Shown: positions 7,875 to 16,430 of the stretch, piece by piece
How the letters are laid out: each line of letters begins with the position of its first letter
How positions within the stretch are numbered: the stretch's first letter is position 1
Virus record (IMG/VR): IMGVR_UViG_3300028883_000032
Location: 1 to 64,000 of that record
Source of the DNA: a virus
Direction: 5' to 3' (one strand)
Length of the DNA stretch: 64,000 nt
Notes under the pieces: model-generated
Seen by the model: only the letters and a program-made list of their open reading frames with translations
Told to the model about the DNA's origin: nothing
Database searches by the model: none
Translations under genes and position numbers: made by a program

Positions 7875-8244
7875 AACTCGCGTTACTCCTTATAATGAGG
7901 ATAAATTTAAGGAATGGTGCAAAGTACTAGATGTTACAAAATTAGCTATTCAGGAAAAATTTCCTGATGAAGCTTATGCGCTCAACGTACATTTGGACCA
8001 AATAAAAGAATATTTGGAAGAAGTTATAAGTTCCCCAAATGATAGGGTAGTTGCTGCTAAAGATGGCTCTCTTGCAAGTTTATTATCTAATATAGGAATA
8101 TCGCAAGTAGAAAAAAAAGAAGAAGATCGCCCGCTAGACCCAAGATTCAAATTCTTACGTAATGCAAATAAAAACACGGATATTACAGAGGGCGCAGTTG
8201 TATATAACCCCCTAAAGCCGCATAAAGGGCTTAAAGGGTCATAA
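7861..8244 (+). CDS. hypothetical protein
   Basis: A 127-residue soluble protein, not recognised, overlapping the preceding gene by 14 bases. Its stop codon falls directly before tRNA-Leu(CAA). Helical content is likely in residues 15-60. No motif seen. Confidence 0.5.
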   Translation: MESNETRVTPYNEDKFKEWCKVLDVTKLAIQEKFPDEAYALNVHLDQIKEYLEEVISSPNDRVVAAKDGSLASLLSNIGISQVEKKEEDRPLDPRFKFLRNANKNTDITEGAVVYNPLKPHKGLKGS

Positions 8245-8330
8245 ACCGGGATGGCGGAACTGGCATACGCGGGGGCCTCAAAAGCCCCTGTCTTTTTATA
8301 GGCGTGAGGGTTCAACCCCCTCTCCCGGTA
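8245..8330 (+). tRNA. tRNA-Leu(CAA)
   Basis: Class II tRNA; acceptor ACCGGGA/TCCCGGT, anticodon loop CTCAAAA on stem GGGGC/GCCCC, T-loop TTCAACC. It begins immediately after the stop of the preceding gene. CCA not encoded. Confidence 0.9.
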
Positions 8331-8334
8331 CTTT

Positions 8335-8420
8335 GCCGGATTACCCGAATTGGCACAGGGGCTGGATTGAGATTCCAGTGGCCGACTTTGGTCGTATAGG
8401 TTCGAGTCCTATATCCGGTA
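8335..8420 (+). tRNA. tRNA-Leu(GAG)
   Basis: Class II tRNA; acceptor GCCGGAT/ATCCGGT, anticodon loop TTGAGAT on stem CTGGA/TCCAG, T-loop TTCGAGT. Four bases after the previous tRNA. CCA not encoded. Confidence 0.9.
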
Positions 8421-8788
8421 CAATAAACCAATAAAAATTGGTAAAAGATTTGTAGAGCAAGTAACACAAAGTATTTGTACACAGAAGACGATCAACAAAT
8501 AGTGTGTCGCAATAGTTAGCGAATCCTTAACGGCTGGATATAATGGACCAGCTGGGAGCGGCGAGTGGGTGACGAATCGGAAGTCCCACCAAATACTTAT
8601 TATGGCATAAGAAGATGAGATAGCTGACCGAAACCTCTTGGGATTCATGTGTACACTCCTACAACACGTGAAAGTAGGAAGCTGTCTTTTCAGAGATTTA
8701 TGCGAGGTCCATACTGATGTAGCCACCGTGTCAGTGTATCTTTGTGTAGATCGAGGAGTGTTATAGCTAACGGTGGCTTTGTTTTTTT
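8421..8788 (+). ncRNA. structured non-coding RNA, family unknown
   Basis: About 370 bases with no credible ORF, between two leucine tRNAs. Local hairpins are visible (GGCTGG...CCAGCT, GTGGG...CCCAC, CTCCTAC...GTAGGAAG) and the stretch ends in a strong terminator. A copy of the ATGGNATAAGA box at 8602 lies inside, so the stretch may be one RNA or a shorter RNA of about 170 bases starting near 8620. I see no RNase P, tmRNA or SRP hallmark. Confidence 0.5.
8721..8788 (+). terminator. Rho-independent terminator
   Basis: AGCCACCGT (8721-8729) pairs with ACGGTGGCT (8770-8778), followed by TTGTTTTTTT. The T-tract ends exactly at the first base of the intron-containing tRNA-Leu. Confidence 0.65.
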
Positions 8789-8821
8789 GGCGGAGTGGCG
8801 GAATTGGCAGACGCGCTAGAC

Positions 8822-9358
8822 TTAACTCAAAGAATTTAGAATGTCATAAGCATTCTTTACTACATCACGAACTAGTGTTTTACCACCAGAGTAAACCCTT
8901 ACGATTGCGTTTTTTCTATTTACGTCCTTTTGAAATTTAGCGTTAGGGTAAATATCTAAGAAACCCTTAGCATCGCTTTTAGATTTTGCCAACACAACCA
9001 ATCTTATACTTTTGGCGCTATATACTTCAGTCAGCATTGAAGTTATTAAGTCTATTAAGTTTGGATCTTGGTTGCAAAATTGAAATATATTAGCTTTTTC
9101 TGTACGATACCCTTCACACAGATAAGCAATATGGCCTGCTATGCTAAGGTTAGTCTTTAATAAAGATTGATCCGGGTTTTGATGACTTACTCTGGGAAGA
9201 TAATTATATTCAGATGCACTACGCATAGAAATATTGTGAAATTTTAAATACTTACGAACTGTTTTGTGATCACATTTTAAAAGCATTCCAATTTCATAAG
9301 GATTTAATTTATCTTCTAAGTAGAGTTTTTCTAGTTCATGTTTAGTAAAATTCTTCAT
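8822..9358 (-). CDS. LAGLIDADG-like homing endonuclease, intron-encoded
   Basis: The only convincing minus-strand gene in the window, lying inside the tRNA-Leu intron and opposite to the tRNA. I take the start at 9358 (178 residues; the frame extends further upstream). Residues 5-40 form a helix-turn-helix (YEIGMLLKCDHKTVRKYL). Residues about 72-100 (SIAGHIAYLCEGYRTEKAN) resemble a single LAGLIDADG helix with Glu as the acidic residue, followed by FCNQDPNLIDLI, as in small single-motif LAGLIDADG-type proteins. It probably cuts intron-less tRNA-Leu alleles to spread the intron. Its stop codon complement overlaps the 5' splice site. Confidence 0.65.
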   Translation of the reverse strand: MKNFTKHELEKLYLEDKLNPYEIGMLLKCDHKTVRKYLKFHNISMRSASEYNYLPRVSHQNPDQSLLKTNLSIAGHIAYLCEGYRTEKANIFQFCNQDPNLIDLITSMLTEVYSAKSIRLVVLAKSKSDAKGFLDIYPNAKFQKDVNRKNAIVRVYSGGKTLVRDVVKNAYDILNSLS

Positions 9359-9626
9359 CCTGAGCCTTTGGTTAGAAATAACTAATTGAATTCGGCTATA
9401 TGCGGGAAACTCATAAAGCCTACAGTACCATACGTATACCAATAGTATACTAAATTGGAAATACGTTGTCAAGTAAAAATCTGTAGGATGTACAATTGAC
9501 AATCCGCAGGGAAGCCTGTAATGGCCCCTCAGAGACTAAACGCCGAACCCTTAACAGGTAATGCTGAAGGAGATGATATAGTCCAGACCACAACAGAATA
9601 TGGCTTGTGAAAGCAAGTGTGGTAAG
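8824..9626 (+). mobile_element. group I intron in tRNA-Leu(UAG)
   Basis: An 803-base intron. Its 3' part carries group I core elements: AGACTAAACG near 9535 and GATATAGTCC near 9577, which can pair to form P7, and a terminal G at 9626. The endonuclease gene occupies the first two thirds on the opposite strand. Confidence 0.8.
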
Positions 9627-9723
9627 AGGATCTAGTGTCTTCGGACGTGTGGGTTCGAGTCCCACCTCTGCTACCATTAAGATAAACTCATATGAGACAT
9701 ATGCAAAGCGACATAAAAACAAT

Positions 9724-9752
9724 TTGCATTTGGCGTTCATATTTTGTATAAT
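9724..9752 (+). promoter_or_regulatory. sigma70-like promoter of the glycan cluster
   Basis: TTGCAT (9724-9729), a 17-base spacer, TATAAT (9747-9752), 33 bases before the first glycosyltransferase start. It probably drives the long run of genes to about 26.3 kb, in which I see no other clear promoter. Confidence 0.65.
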
Positions 9753-9784
9753 ATAGTACGCCATTTTTTTAGCCATTTGAAGTA

Positions 9785-10777
9785 ATGAATATCATAGTGA
9801 ATTCTCTGATAAACGACAGAAGTTCATTTGGAAGAGTCGGCTATAATTTAGTTTTAGCTATGACTAAACTTGGTCATAAAGTTAAAACTGTTGCATGGCC
9901 GGAAAGTAATTTTGATATTGTAGAAACTCTACCAAAACCTGACTTTGCTAGCCCTGATTTATGGGTAAGGCTGTCGCATCCAGATGGCCCAGTAAGCCAT
10001 CCAGACTGTGAACACGCTGGGTTACTGACTGTATTTGAATCCACAGGACTATATAAGCACACAAAAATAGGTAACCTCAAACCCCTTGATTTCATCGCTA
10101 CTCCTAGCGAATGGTGTTCCAATATCTTAAGGAATATCAAGAAAGATATCCCAATCTTTACTTGGAATCACGGGTACAATCCAATCCTTCCTTTTAAAAC
10201 AAACATTAATGATCAAGTAACTACCCTACTAACTGTTGGGTGTATGGATGATCGTAAGCACATCTACAATTTTCTTAAATTATTTGAAGACAATTTTAGG
10301 AATTCAAATGAAATTAAGTTAATAGTAAAATCTCAAAAAGGATTTAATCCTAGGTATTGTCTTGATTGTAAAAACGTAAAATTTGTAGATAAAGAGCTTA
10401 ATAAATTAGAACTAGAAAAGCTTTATTTAAGTGCCAGCGCCTATGTTATGCCATCAAGGGGTGAAGCCTTTGGTTTAACCGCTTTGGAAGCCGCCATGAT
10501 GGGTATACCTATAATGGTCACTAATTTTAGTGGGCCAGTAGATTATTTAGACGATTGCGCATCCATTAAATTAGACTATGACCTAGTAGATACTCCAAAT
10601 AGCGGACCTTGGGCAGGAAAATGGGCAAAACCAACAGACGATGCCATCCTTACGGGAATTGAAGAGTTAGTGACTAACAATAAATTGGGTATAAAAGCAG
10701 TAGATGTGGCACAAAATGTTAGAGACAAGTGGTCATGGGAAATAACTACTGAAAGGTTTTTAAATAGTATACAATGA
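9785..10777 (+). CDS. GT4-like (GT-B) glycosyltransferase
   Basis: A 330-residue retaining-type GT-B glycosyltransferase. The N-terminal domain has SSFGRVGYNLVLAMTKLGHK; the C-terminal domain has LLTVGCMDDRKHI and the donor-binding segment GEAFGLTALEAAMMGIPIM (near residue 225), where Glu-x7-Glu contacts the nucleotide sugar in this family. It is the first gene of the glycan cluster, and its stop overlaps the next start (ATGA). Acceptor and donor sugar are unknown. Confidence 0.8.
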   Translation: MNIIVNSLINDRSSFGRVGYNLVLAMTKLGHKVKTVAWPESNFDIVETLPKPDFASPDLWVRLSHPDGPVSHPDCEHAGLLTVFESTGLYKHTKIGNLKPLDFIATPSEWCSNILRNIKKDIPIFTWNHGYNPILPFKTNINDQVTTLLTVGCMDDRKHIYNFLKLFEDNFRNSNEIKLIVKSQKGFNPRYCLDCKNVKFVDKELNKLELEKLYLSASAYVMPSRGEAFGLTALEAAMMGIPIMVTNFSGPVDYLDDCASIKLDYDLVDTPNSGPWAGKWAKPTDDAILTGIEELVTNNKLGIKAVDVAQNVRDKWSWEITTERFLNSIQ

Positions 10778-12417
10778 AAATTCCTTTATTTGTATCAACA
10801 TTCAATAGAATAGAGACTGTAAAACAATCATTGACAAGTCTTGCAAACTCAAACTTACCAGACTATGTCCAAGTAATCATTAGTGACGATGGATCAAGCG
10901 ATCCAGTTGTTCCACAAATTAAAAGGTTATATGGAAAGTTAGGTTGGGAAATACATGCGAACCATCATAGGGAGTTCCCCGAAGGAAAGTTGGCCCCTAT
11001 ACGAGAACATTTAGACAGGTTTCCAGATGCCCCATACTTTCTAGTTTCTGATTCTGATATGTTATACACCAAAAACTGGGTACAGGCTTTAGAAAAGATA
11101 TATCGTGACACTAAAAAGGATGGTGTAAATCCGGCCGTTATAACTGGTTTTGATACGGAGTGGAATCAACATAGAATAGTAGAAAGACATGGATATTGGG
11201 GATTTAAGGGAACTGTTGGTGGTGCAAACCTATTAGCAGATAGAGAATTTTACAATAAGTGGCAATGGAATGGAATGCATTGGGATTGGGGAATATGTTC
11301 AAAAGCAGGAGAATTTGATTACAAGCTCGTTAGCAGTTGTCCATCTTTAACTGAACATATTGGGAAACATGGTAAATTTTCAAAACCGGGTAAATATGAC
11401 GTAGCGGTTCATTTTGAAGGTGAAGATTTCGATGCCATGGAAATTTTTAATCCGGAGTATAAATACTTGAGTGAAACAGCACTAGTAACAGCAGGACAAG
11501 GGGTAGGAAACATAGTAATGGCTACTCCATTAATAGAAGCTCTGCACGATTTAGGATATATAGTAGATTTTATGGTTGGATGTAACTGGCCTAAAAGCAA
11601 AGAGTTGTTTTTTGAAAACCCACATTGTAGAAATGTTGCTTGGAGTAATGAGCATATAGATGGTTTCTATAATATAGTTGTTGAAACTGCTTGGAGTTTT
11701 TCTTCTTGGGAAGGAAAATATGCTACCAATAGGTTGGCACGACACGATCGCCACGTAAAAGTGGACAAATCAGTAGTTGACCACCAATACCGTAATCATG
11801 AAATCCACCATAACCTAACTCCAGCAATTCAGCTTGGTATGGATGAATCCAAGATGAACAGCTACAAGCCTTTTGTTAACACCCTAATGCCCCACAACTA
11901 TAATACTGATTCAAAGGTTATAGGAATTCATGCAGGGTGTAATCCAAGACCCGAATGGGAAGGTAAAAAATATCCGTACTATCAAGAGCTTGTTTACTTA
12001 TTAAAAAGAGACGGATATAAAATTGCACTATTTGGCACTGATACGGACCAACATTTAAAGGATGTTGATTATGACTTTATAGGAGCAACTAATGTCCAAG
12101 GAGCAGCAGAACGCATCGCTGGCTGTGATATATTTATTTCTAACGATTCTGGATTAATGCATTGTGCAGGCGCCAGCCAAATACCACAAATAGCTATATT
12201 TGGGGGCGAAGGTTACAAGAAAATGGTTAAAAACGACCCTCGACTATATAATGATAAGGCTATTGTAATTGGCGCGGAAGACTTAAGCACTATTTCTCCG
12301 GAACAGGTGATGGATACTCTCAAGTATGGTAAGTTCTCTAAAAATAAGTATCAAGGTAGTGTAGATATTCCAATTAAACCAAAAGTGAAGCGTAAAACAA
12401 CCACTAAAAAGAAATGA
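10774..12417 (+). CDS. GT2-GT9 fusion glycosyltransferase
   Basis: A 547-residue two-domain protein. Residues 1-220 are GT-A/GT2-like (PLFVSTFNRIETVKQSL, VIISDDGSSDP, and a DxD-like SDSDML near residue 90). Residues about 235-510 are GT9/heptosyltransferase-like (ALVTAGQGVGNIVMATPLIE, IGIHAGCNPRPEW, CDIFISNDSGLMHCAGA). The C-terminus is a Lys-rich tail. One chain could transfer two sugars. It overlaps its neighbours by four bases on both sides, so it is part of the operon. Fusions of this kind are uncommon. Confidence 0.8.
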   Translation: MKIPLFVSTFNRIETVKQSLTSLANSNLPDYVQVIISDDGSSDPVVPQIKRLYGKLGWEIHANHHREFPEGKLAPIREHLDRFPDAPYFLVSDSDMLYTKNWVQALEKIYRDTKKDGVNPAVITGFDTEWNQHRIVERHGYWGFKGTVGGANLLADREFYNKWQWNGMHWDWGICSKAGEFDYKLVSSCPSLTEHIGKHGKFSKPGKYDVAVHFEGEDFDAMEIFNPEYKYLSETALVTAGQGVGNIVMATPLIEALHDLGYIVDFMVGCNWPKSKELFFENPHCRNVAWSNEHIDGFYNIVVETAWSFSSWEGKYATNRLARHDRHVKVDKSVVDHQYRNHEIHHNLTPAIQLGMDESKMNSYKPFVNTLMPHNYNTDSKVIGIHAGCNPRPEWEGKKYPYYQELVYLLKRDGYKIALFGTDTDQHLKDVDYDFIGATNVQGAAERIAGCDIFISNDSGLMHCAGASQIPQIAIFGGEGYKKMVKNDPRLYNDKAIVIGAEDLSTISPEQVMDTLKYGKFSKNKYQGSVDIPIKPKVKRKTTTKKK

Positions 12418-13313
12418 GAGTCCTACTAGGGTTCCCACAGCAAGATCAGCAAACTGGTGTTTATATTAAACGTGCCTTTGAGGAACTTGGACATGAAATA
12501 GTTGATATCCATGACCCAAAAATTCAGGATCGCGAACTATTTCTGTCAATGGCTAAACAACATCGTCCAGATTTAGCGTTTATGAGTAGAAGTGAGCCCT
12601 ATTGTCATGTTATTGAACGTTTGCGAGATGTATGTTTAACATCATTTTGGAATGTAGATGTTAGAGCAGACATAGGACCTTGGGCCAACCTCGGCGCGCT
12701 TATGCAATATACCCACTTCTGGTTCACCATAGCAAAAAGCCAGATACCAGATTTTAAGAAGGAGTATGGTAACAAAAATGTGTATTGGCTTTCAGAAGGA
12801 TGCGACAGTATCCATTCCATCCGTCCCGGAGGCCGTACTGAAGAATTTGACGTGTTCTTTGCCGGAAGTATCGATCAGTTTCACGAGGACTGCGGTAACA
12901 GAGTATCAGTATTAAACGCTATTCAAAATCACGGATTTACGTGTCAGTATTCTCATGGGCTTAAATTGGTAAATGAATATCATAATGATTATGTTGGTAG
13001 ATCTCAAGTATGTTTAGGAAACAGCGCTTTTCCGCAGGTTGAGCTTAGCATGTCTGCTAGAGATTACCGCATCATGGGAGCAGGAGGATTTCTTTTAACA
13101 AATAATGTGAAGGGAATAGAAAACTGGTTTAAAATTGGCAAAGAATGCGAAACCTATTCTTCCCCCGAGGAAGCTGTTGAAAAAGTAGAATACTACTGTA
13201 TTCATAAGGAAGAGCGTATAAAAATAGCAGATACTGGATACAAAGCAGCCCACGAAAAACACAGGTTTAAAAACAGAATTGAAGAAGTAATAAAAATTGC
13301 GAAAAGTTTCTAA
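12414..13313 (+). CDS. CgeB-like glycosyltransferase
   Basis: A 299-residue protein resembling the CgeB/YkvP GT-B family: the N-terminus has GVYIKRAFEELGHEIVDIHD, the middle EFDVFFAGSIDQFHED, and the C-terminus ELSMSARDYRIMGAGGFLLT followed by a segment with regularly spaced Glu. The family transfers sugars to surface or spore glycans; substrates are not predictable. Coupled to the upstream gene by an ATGA overlap. Confidence 0.75.
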   Translation: MRVLLGFPQQDQQTGVYIKRAFEELGHEIVDIHDPKIQDRELFLSMAKQHRPDLAFMSRSEPYCHVIERLRDVCLTSFWNVDVRADIGPWANLGALMQYTHFWFTIAKSQIPDFKKEYGNKNVYWLSEGCDSIHSIRPGGRTEEFDVFFAGSIDQFHEDCGNRVSVLNAIQNHGFTCQYSHGLKLVNEYHNDYVGRSQVCLGNSAFPQVELSMSARDYRIMGAGGFLLTNNVKGIENWFKIGKECETYSSPEEAVEKVEYYCIHKEERIKIADTGYKAAHEKHRFKNRIEEVIKIAKSF

Positions 13314-13315
13314 TA

Positions 13316-14047
13316 ATGCAAAAAAATTTATATCTTATATATGCTATGCAGCGTTCTGGGCAACATGCCATTATCAATTGGATGGGAAACCAGCTTGGTA
13401 ATTGTAAATTTATTAATAATGCGGGCTGGTCTACTGTTGTTAGAGAGTTTGGAAGTAGATATGGTGGAACAGAGGATGAAGGTAAATGTTATGGAAACGC
13501 CACGGAAGATAAGTTTGATAATCTGATTGTAAGCTTTGAAAATTTTTCCCCAAAAGATGTTCTTGACGAAAGGCTTACAGACATAATGGCCCAAGTACAT
13601 AAAAAATACAATAATGTATATAGCGTGATAATTCTTCGCGACCCACTAAATTGGTTAGCAAGTATGATGAAAATGCATTGGAGGTTTGCAGAGTATTTTA
13701 AAAACCACTATCTAGCAGATGTATATATAAAACAAGCAGAAGAGTATTTCGGCAATACAAAGTATTTATCAAATTTAGTAAAAATTAATTATAATACATG
13801 GTGTACAGATACGACATATAGACATGAATTGTCAGTTAAATTAAATTTTAATGAATTTACTGATGAGGGAATTTATACTCCAAGTTTTACAGGTAGTAGT
13901 TTTGATAATGAAATAAAGTTTCCAAACTTTCAAATATTTAGTCGCTACAAGGAATACGAGGGAAATTTACAGTTTGAGGAAATTTTGCAAATATACCCAA
14001 GATTGCTAAGTATAGCAAAAGATGAATTTAACATTGAAAAAGAATAA
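13316..14047 (+). CDS. sulfotransferase-like protein
   Basis: A 243-residue protein with the two PAPS-binding elements of sulfotransferases: an N-terminal P-loop-like segment (AMQRSGQHAIINWMGNQLG, residues 10-28) and IILRDPLNWLASMM near residue 104, matching the 3'-phosphate-binding motif RxPxxxxxS. It may sulfate a sugar made by this cluster. Two bases separate it from the CgeB-like gene. Confidence 0.65.
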   Translation: MQKNLYLIYAMQRSGQHAIINWMGNQLGNCKFINNAGWSTVVREFGSRYGGTEDEGKCYGNATEDKFDNLIVSFENFSPKDVLDERLTDIMAQVHKKYNNVYSVIILRDPLNWLASMMKMHWRFAEYFKNHYLADVYIKQAEEYFGNTKYLSNLVKINYNTWCTDTTYRHELSVKLNFNEFTDEGIYTPSFTGSSFDNEIKFPNFQIFSRYKEYEGNLQFEEILQIYPRLLSIAKDEFNIEKE

Positions 14048-14052
14048 ATAAT

Positions 14053-15033
14053 ATGTTTAGAAAACCTAAATTAGAGCTTGAACATTACGGAACTAAACCT
14101 TTAAGGAAGGAAGATTGGGTTTCTAGGGGAGTAAAGTTTGAGCCAACTGGCGAAGAATATGATTTGGCTGTAAGTTTAGTGACATATAATACCGCAAATA
14201 GTTTAAAAGACGTGGCGGAATATTTAGAAACTACAGCCCCTGATATAAAAAAGAAGTATATTTTTGTTAACTCCGGAAGTATAGATCACTCGGCGGAACT
14301 ACTCCCATTGTTACCTTTTGATAAAGTGGTTGTTAGCCACACTTATGATGAAGCAATTGAACATAGGTATAGTTTGGCTTCAGCACTAAATGATGCGTTT
14401 GCAATAGCACATAAACTTGGTATAAAATATTTGTTAGTGCATGACATAGATGCCTACGTGGAAGAGGAAGGGTTGTATCAAATGTTTAATGTGCTAAAAA
14501 AAGCCCCTAAAGACGTGATAGCAGTTACGTGTCCTCCAACAGGAGGATATGAGCATAGGGTAGAAGGCAGGAAAGATGAGGCGACAGTATTAAGTTGGGG
14601 GAGTGGATGGACTGCGGCAATAACAAAAGTGGAAGAACATATAAAACATTGGGGATGGTGGAGTGAGGCGCTTATGCCCTGTTTAGGAATTGATAGCGAC
14701 TTAAATAGGCGCATTAATGAGACACCCTATAAGCGACTAATGGATAAAAATTATTTTCACGACCATTACGGAAATATCGGATTAAAGACCACGGCACAGA
14801 TAGGGGGAATTCCTGTAGATAGGCCCGATGGAATTGGTTGGGAAGACGCCTACCGAAGAATTTGGGGAGGCCCCACCGGTAAAGAAAAATTCCAATATCC
14901 ATTAAACAGGCAAGATTGCTTAAGGGGGGTATCCTACAATTTTACACCTATACAGGATAATAGGATATATAGAAGAGTAGATTCGTATAATTTAGAGGGA
15001 GTACCAAAGCTATGCTTACCCACGGAAGCGTAA
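14053..15033 (+). CDS. GT2-like glycosyltransferase
   Basis: A 326-residue protein with a GT-A core: AVSLVTYNTANSLKDVAEYL near residue 38, IFVNSGSIDHS near residue 75 and the metal-binding LLVHDIDAYVEEEG (DxD variant) near residue 130. The remainder contains GWGSGWTAAITKVEE-type acceptor-side sequence. The family uses nucleotide-activated sugars; specificity unknown. Overlaps the next frame by 22 bases if that gene starts at 15012. Confidence 0.7.
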   Translation: MFRKPKLELEHYGTKPLRKEDWVSRGVKFEPTGEEYDLAVSLVTYNTANSLKDVAEYLETTAPDIKKKYIFVNSGSIDHSAELLPLLPFDKVVVSHTYDEAIEHRYSLASALNDAFAIAHKLGIKYLLVHDIDAYVEEEGLYQMFNVLKKAPKDVIAVTCPPTGGYEHRVEGRKDEATVLSWGSGWTAAITKVEEHIKHWGWWSEALMPCLGIDSDLNRRINETPYKRLMDKNYFHDHYGNIGLKTTAQIGGIPVDRPDGIGWEDAYRRIWGGPTGKEKFQYPLNRQDCLRGVSYNFTPIQDNRIYRRVDSYNLEGVPKLCLPTEA

Positions 15034-15647
15034 CGGGGGCTGCAACAATGCCATCACAGGCCGTAATTAGAAGTTGGGAAAAAACCTCAAACATGTCACA
15101 GTTGGCTCCTATTTACTATTTTATCGGCATCGGCGAAAATTGGAAAAATATTTTAGAATTGGGGACAGGTTTTGGGGTGTCTACAACTACCCTTACCGAA
15201 ATAGCTAAAGTAAATGGGGGATTGGTAATTACGGTAGACAGAGAAGACATGAGAGATAAAATAAAAAATTTGACAAACTACAAATTTATCCAAACACATA
15301 CTGGCGACACTTATAGAATAAAAAATGTTTTAAAAAATAACAATATAGAGGAATTAGATTGTTTGTTTATAGATGCCGATCATCACGCAGATTCAATACG
15401 TGAGGACTTCCACAGGTATAAATACTTGGTAAAACCTGGAGGTTTTGTTATTTTTCACGATGTGGTTTTAGTGGACGAGGAGTGTGAAGGTTCCGAATTC
15501 TGGTTCAATGAGGACTTTGGAGAAGGTTTTGAAAAACTAACATTAAGTTTTTGCAATGGGCTGGGAATACTAAGGAAGATAGATTATGGAAAAGATCTCA
15601 GTAATGATTCCAACAATGAATCTGGATCTAGTAGAATACTCGATTAA
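15012..15647 (+). CDS. class I SAM-dependent methyltransferase
   Basis: A 211-residue protein with motif I NILELGTGFGVSTTTL (near residue 45), the acidic end of strand 2 (VITVDREDM), and CLFIDADHHADSIREDF followed by VKPGGFVIFHD, the layout of Methyltransf_24/CmcI-like O-methyltransferases. An alternative ATG at 15048 with GGGGG upstream would avoid the overlap with the preceding gene. It probably methylates a sugar or lipid intermediate of the cluster. Confidence 0.75.
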   Translation: MLTHGSVTGAATMPSQAVIRSWEKTSNMSQLAPIYYFIGIGENWKNILELGTGFGVSTTTLTEIAKVNGGLVITVDREDMRDKIKNLTNYKFIQTHTGDTYRIKNVLKNNNIEELDCLFIDADHHADSIREDFHRYKYLVKPGGFVIFHDVVLVDEECEGSEFWFNEDFGEGFEKLTLSFCNGLGILRKIDYGKDLSNDSNNESGSSRILD

Positions 15648-16380
15648 AAGTTTATTACAAAATTCAACTTATGAACCAGAAATACTAGTTTGGGACAACC
15701 GTGTAGAGCCTGAAGAAGGGCATCTCGGGGTAGCTCAGGAAACACATGAGCTGTGGCTAAAATTTGATGGGAAAATTAGGGTATTTGGGGATTTAGGAAA
15801 TATAGGCATCCCAGCCGCCTACAATCGAATGGCTAAAAAGGCGTCAAACGGTATTCTGTGGGCGGCTGACGATGACTATTACTACCCTAGGGGATGGGAT
15901 GAACCACTTATAGAAATAATGGAAAGAGACAGATTGAGTTCTGTTACTCCACACATCTCGAGACATCCAATAATGATAGAGCCTCTAGACGGCAACCCTA
16001 ACACTATATATAAGGATTTTGGAAGAGCTCCAGATGTATTTAGAAAAGATGAGTTTGACAAATTCGCCAACGAACAATTACCGTGGCCAGGCTTCAAAGA
16101 AGAAAGAGTAAACCCTAATTGCCCATGTGCAGTATGGAAAGATACTTGGGCAGCTCTGGATGGGTGGGATGAAGACTATTTCCCCGGATTTGGAGCTGAT
16201 CCTGACTTCCTTATAAGATTGCGAAACATGGGTGGAAAAATGTTAAGTGCCCCAAATTGTTATTTTTACCATTTTTCAGGAACAACATCTAGTGGAATGC
16301 CTAGGAACGAATCTCGTGAAATGTTTCTAAAAAAACATGGAATTGCAATTAAACAATTTGTGGAAAGCATGAGAAAGTAG
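15586..16380 (+). CDS. GT2-like glycosyltransferase
   Basis: A 264-residue GT-A protein: VMIPTMNLDLVEYSIKSLLQ at the N-terminus, LGNIGIPAAYNRMAKKASN near residue 75, and WAADDDYYYPRGWD near residue 92 with the DxD motif. The C-terminal WDEDYFPGFGADPDFLIRL matches the ED-x-D acceptor region of GT2 enzymes. Overlaps the preceding methyltransferase by 62 bases in another frame. Confidence 0.75.
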   Translation: MEKISVMIPTMNLDLVEYSIKSLLQNSTYEPEILVWDNRVEPEEGHLGVAQETHELWLKFDGKIRVFGDLGNIGIPAAYNRMAKKASNGILWAADDDYYYPRGWDEPLIEIMERDRLSSVTPHISRHPIMIEPLDGNPNTIYKDFGRAPDVFRKDEFDKFANEQLPWPGFKEERVNPNCPCAVWKDTWAALDGWDEDYFPGFGADPDFLIRLRNMGGKMLSAPNCYFYHFSGTTSSGMPRNESREMFLKKHGIAIKQFVESMRK

Positions 16381-16430
16381 CACCGACGCATATAAAATTA
16401 TACCAGCGTTTTTGAAAGCGCATTTAAAGC

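Larger units (their letters stand above)
8789..9676 (+). tRNA. tRNA-Leu(TAG) split by a group I intron
   Basis: 5' exon 8789-8823 and 3' exon 9627-9676. Joined, the anticodon arm reads CTAGA-CTTAGGA-TCTAG with anticodon TAG; acceptor GGCGGAG/CTCTGCT, T-arm GTGGG TTCGAGT CCCAC, encoded CCA. The split lies between U34 and A35, the position used by the classic tRNA-Leu(UAA) group I introns. The 5' exon ends in T and the intron ends in G, as group I splicing requires. Confidence 0.85.

Noticed and set aside
8409-8726. Minus-strand ORF of 105 codons in the tRNA-Leu gap
   Set aside because: No ribosome binding site; composition and hairpins indicate a structured RNA on the plus strand.
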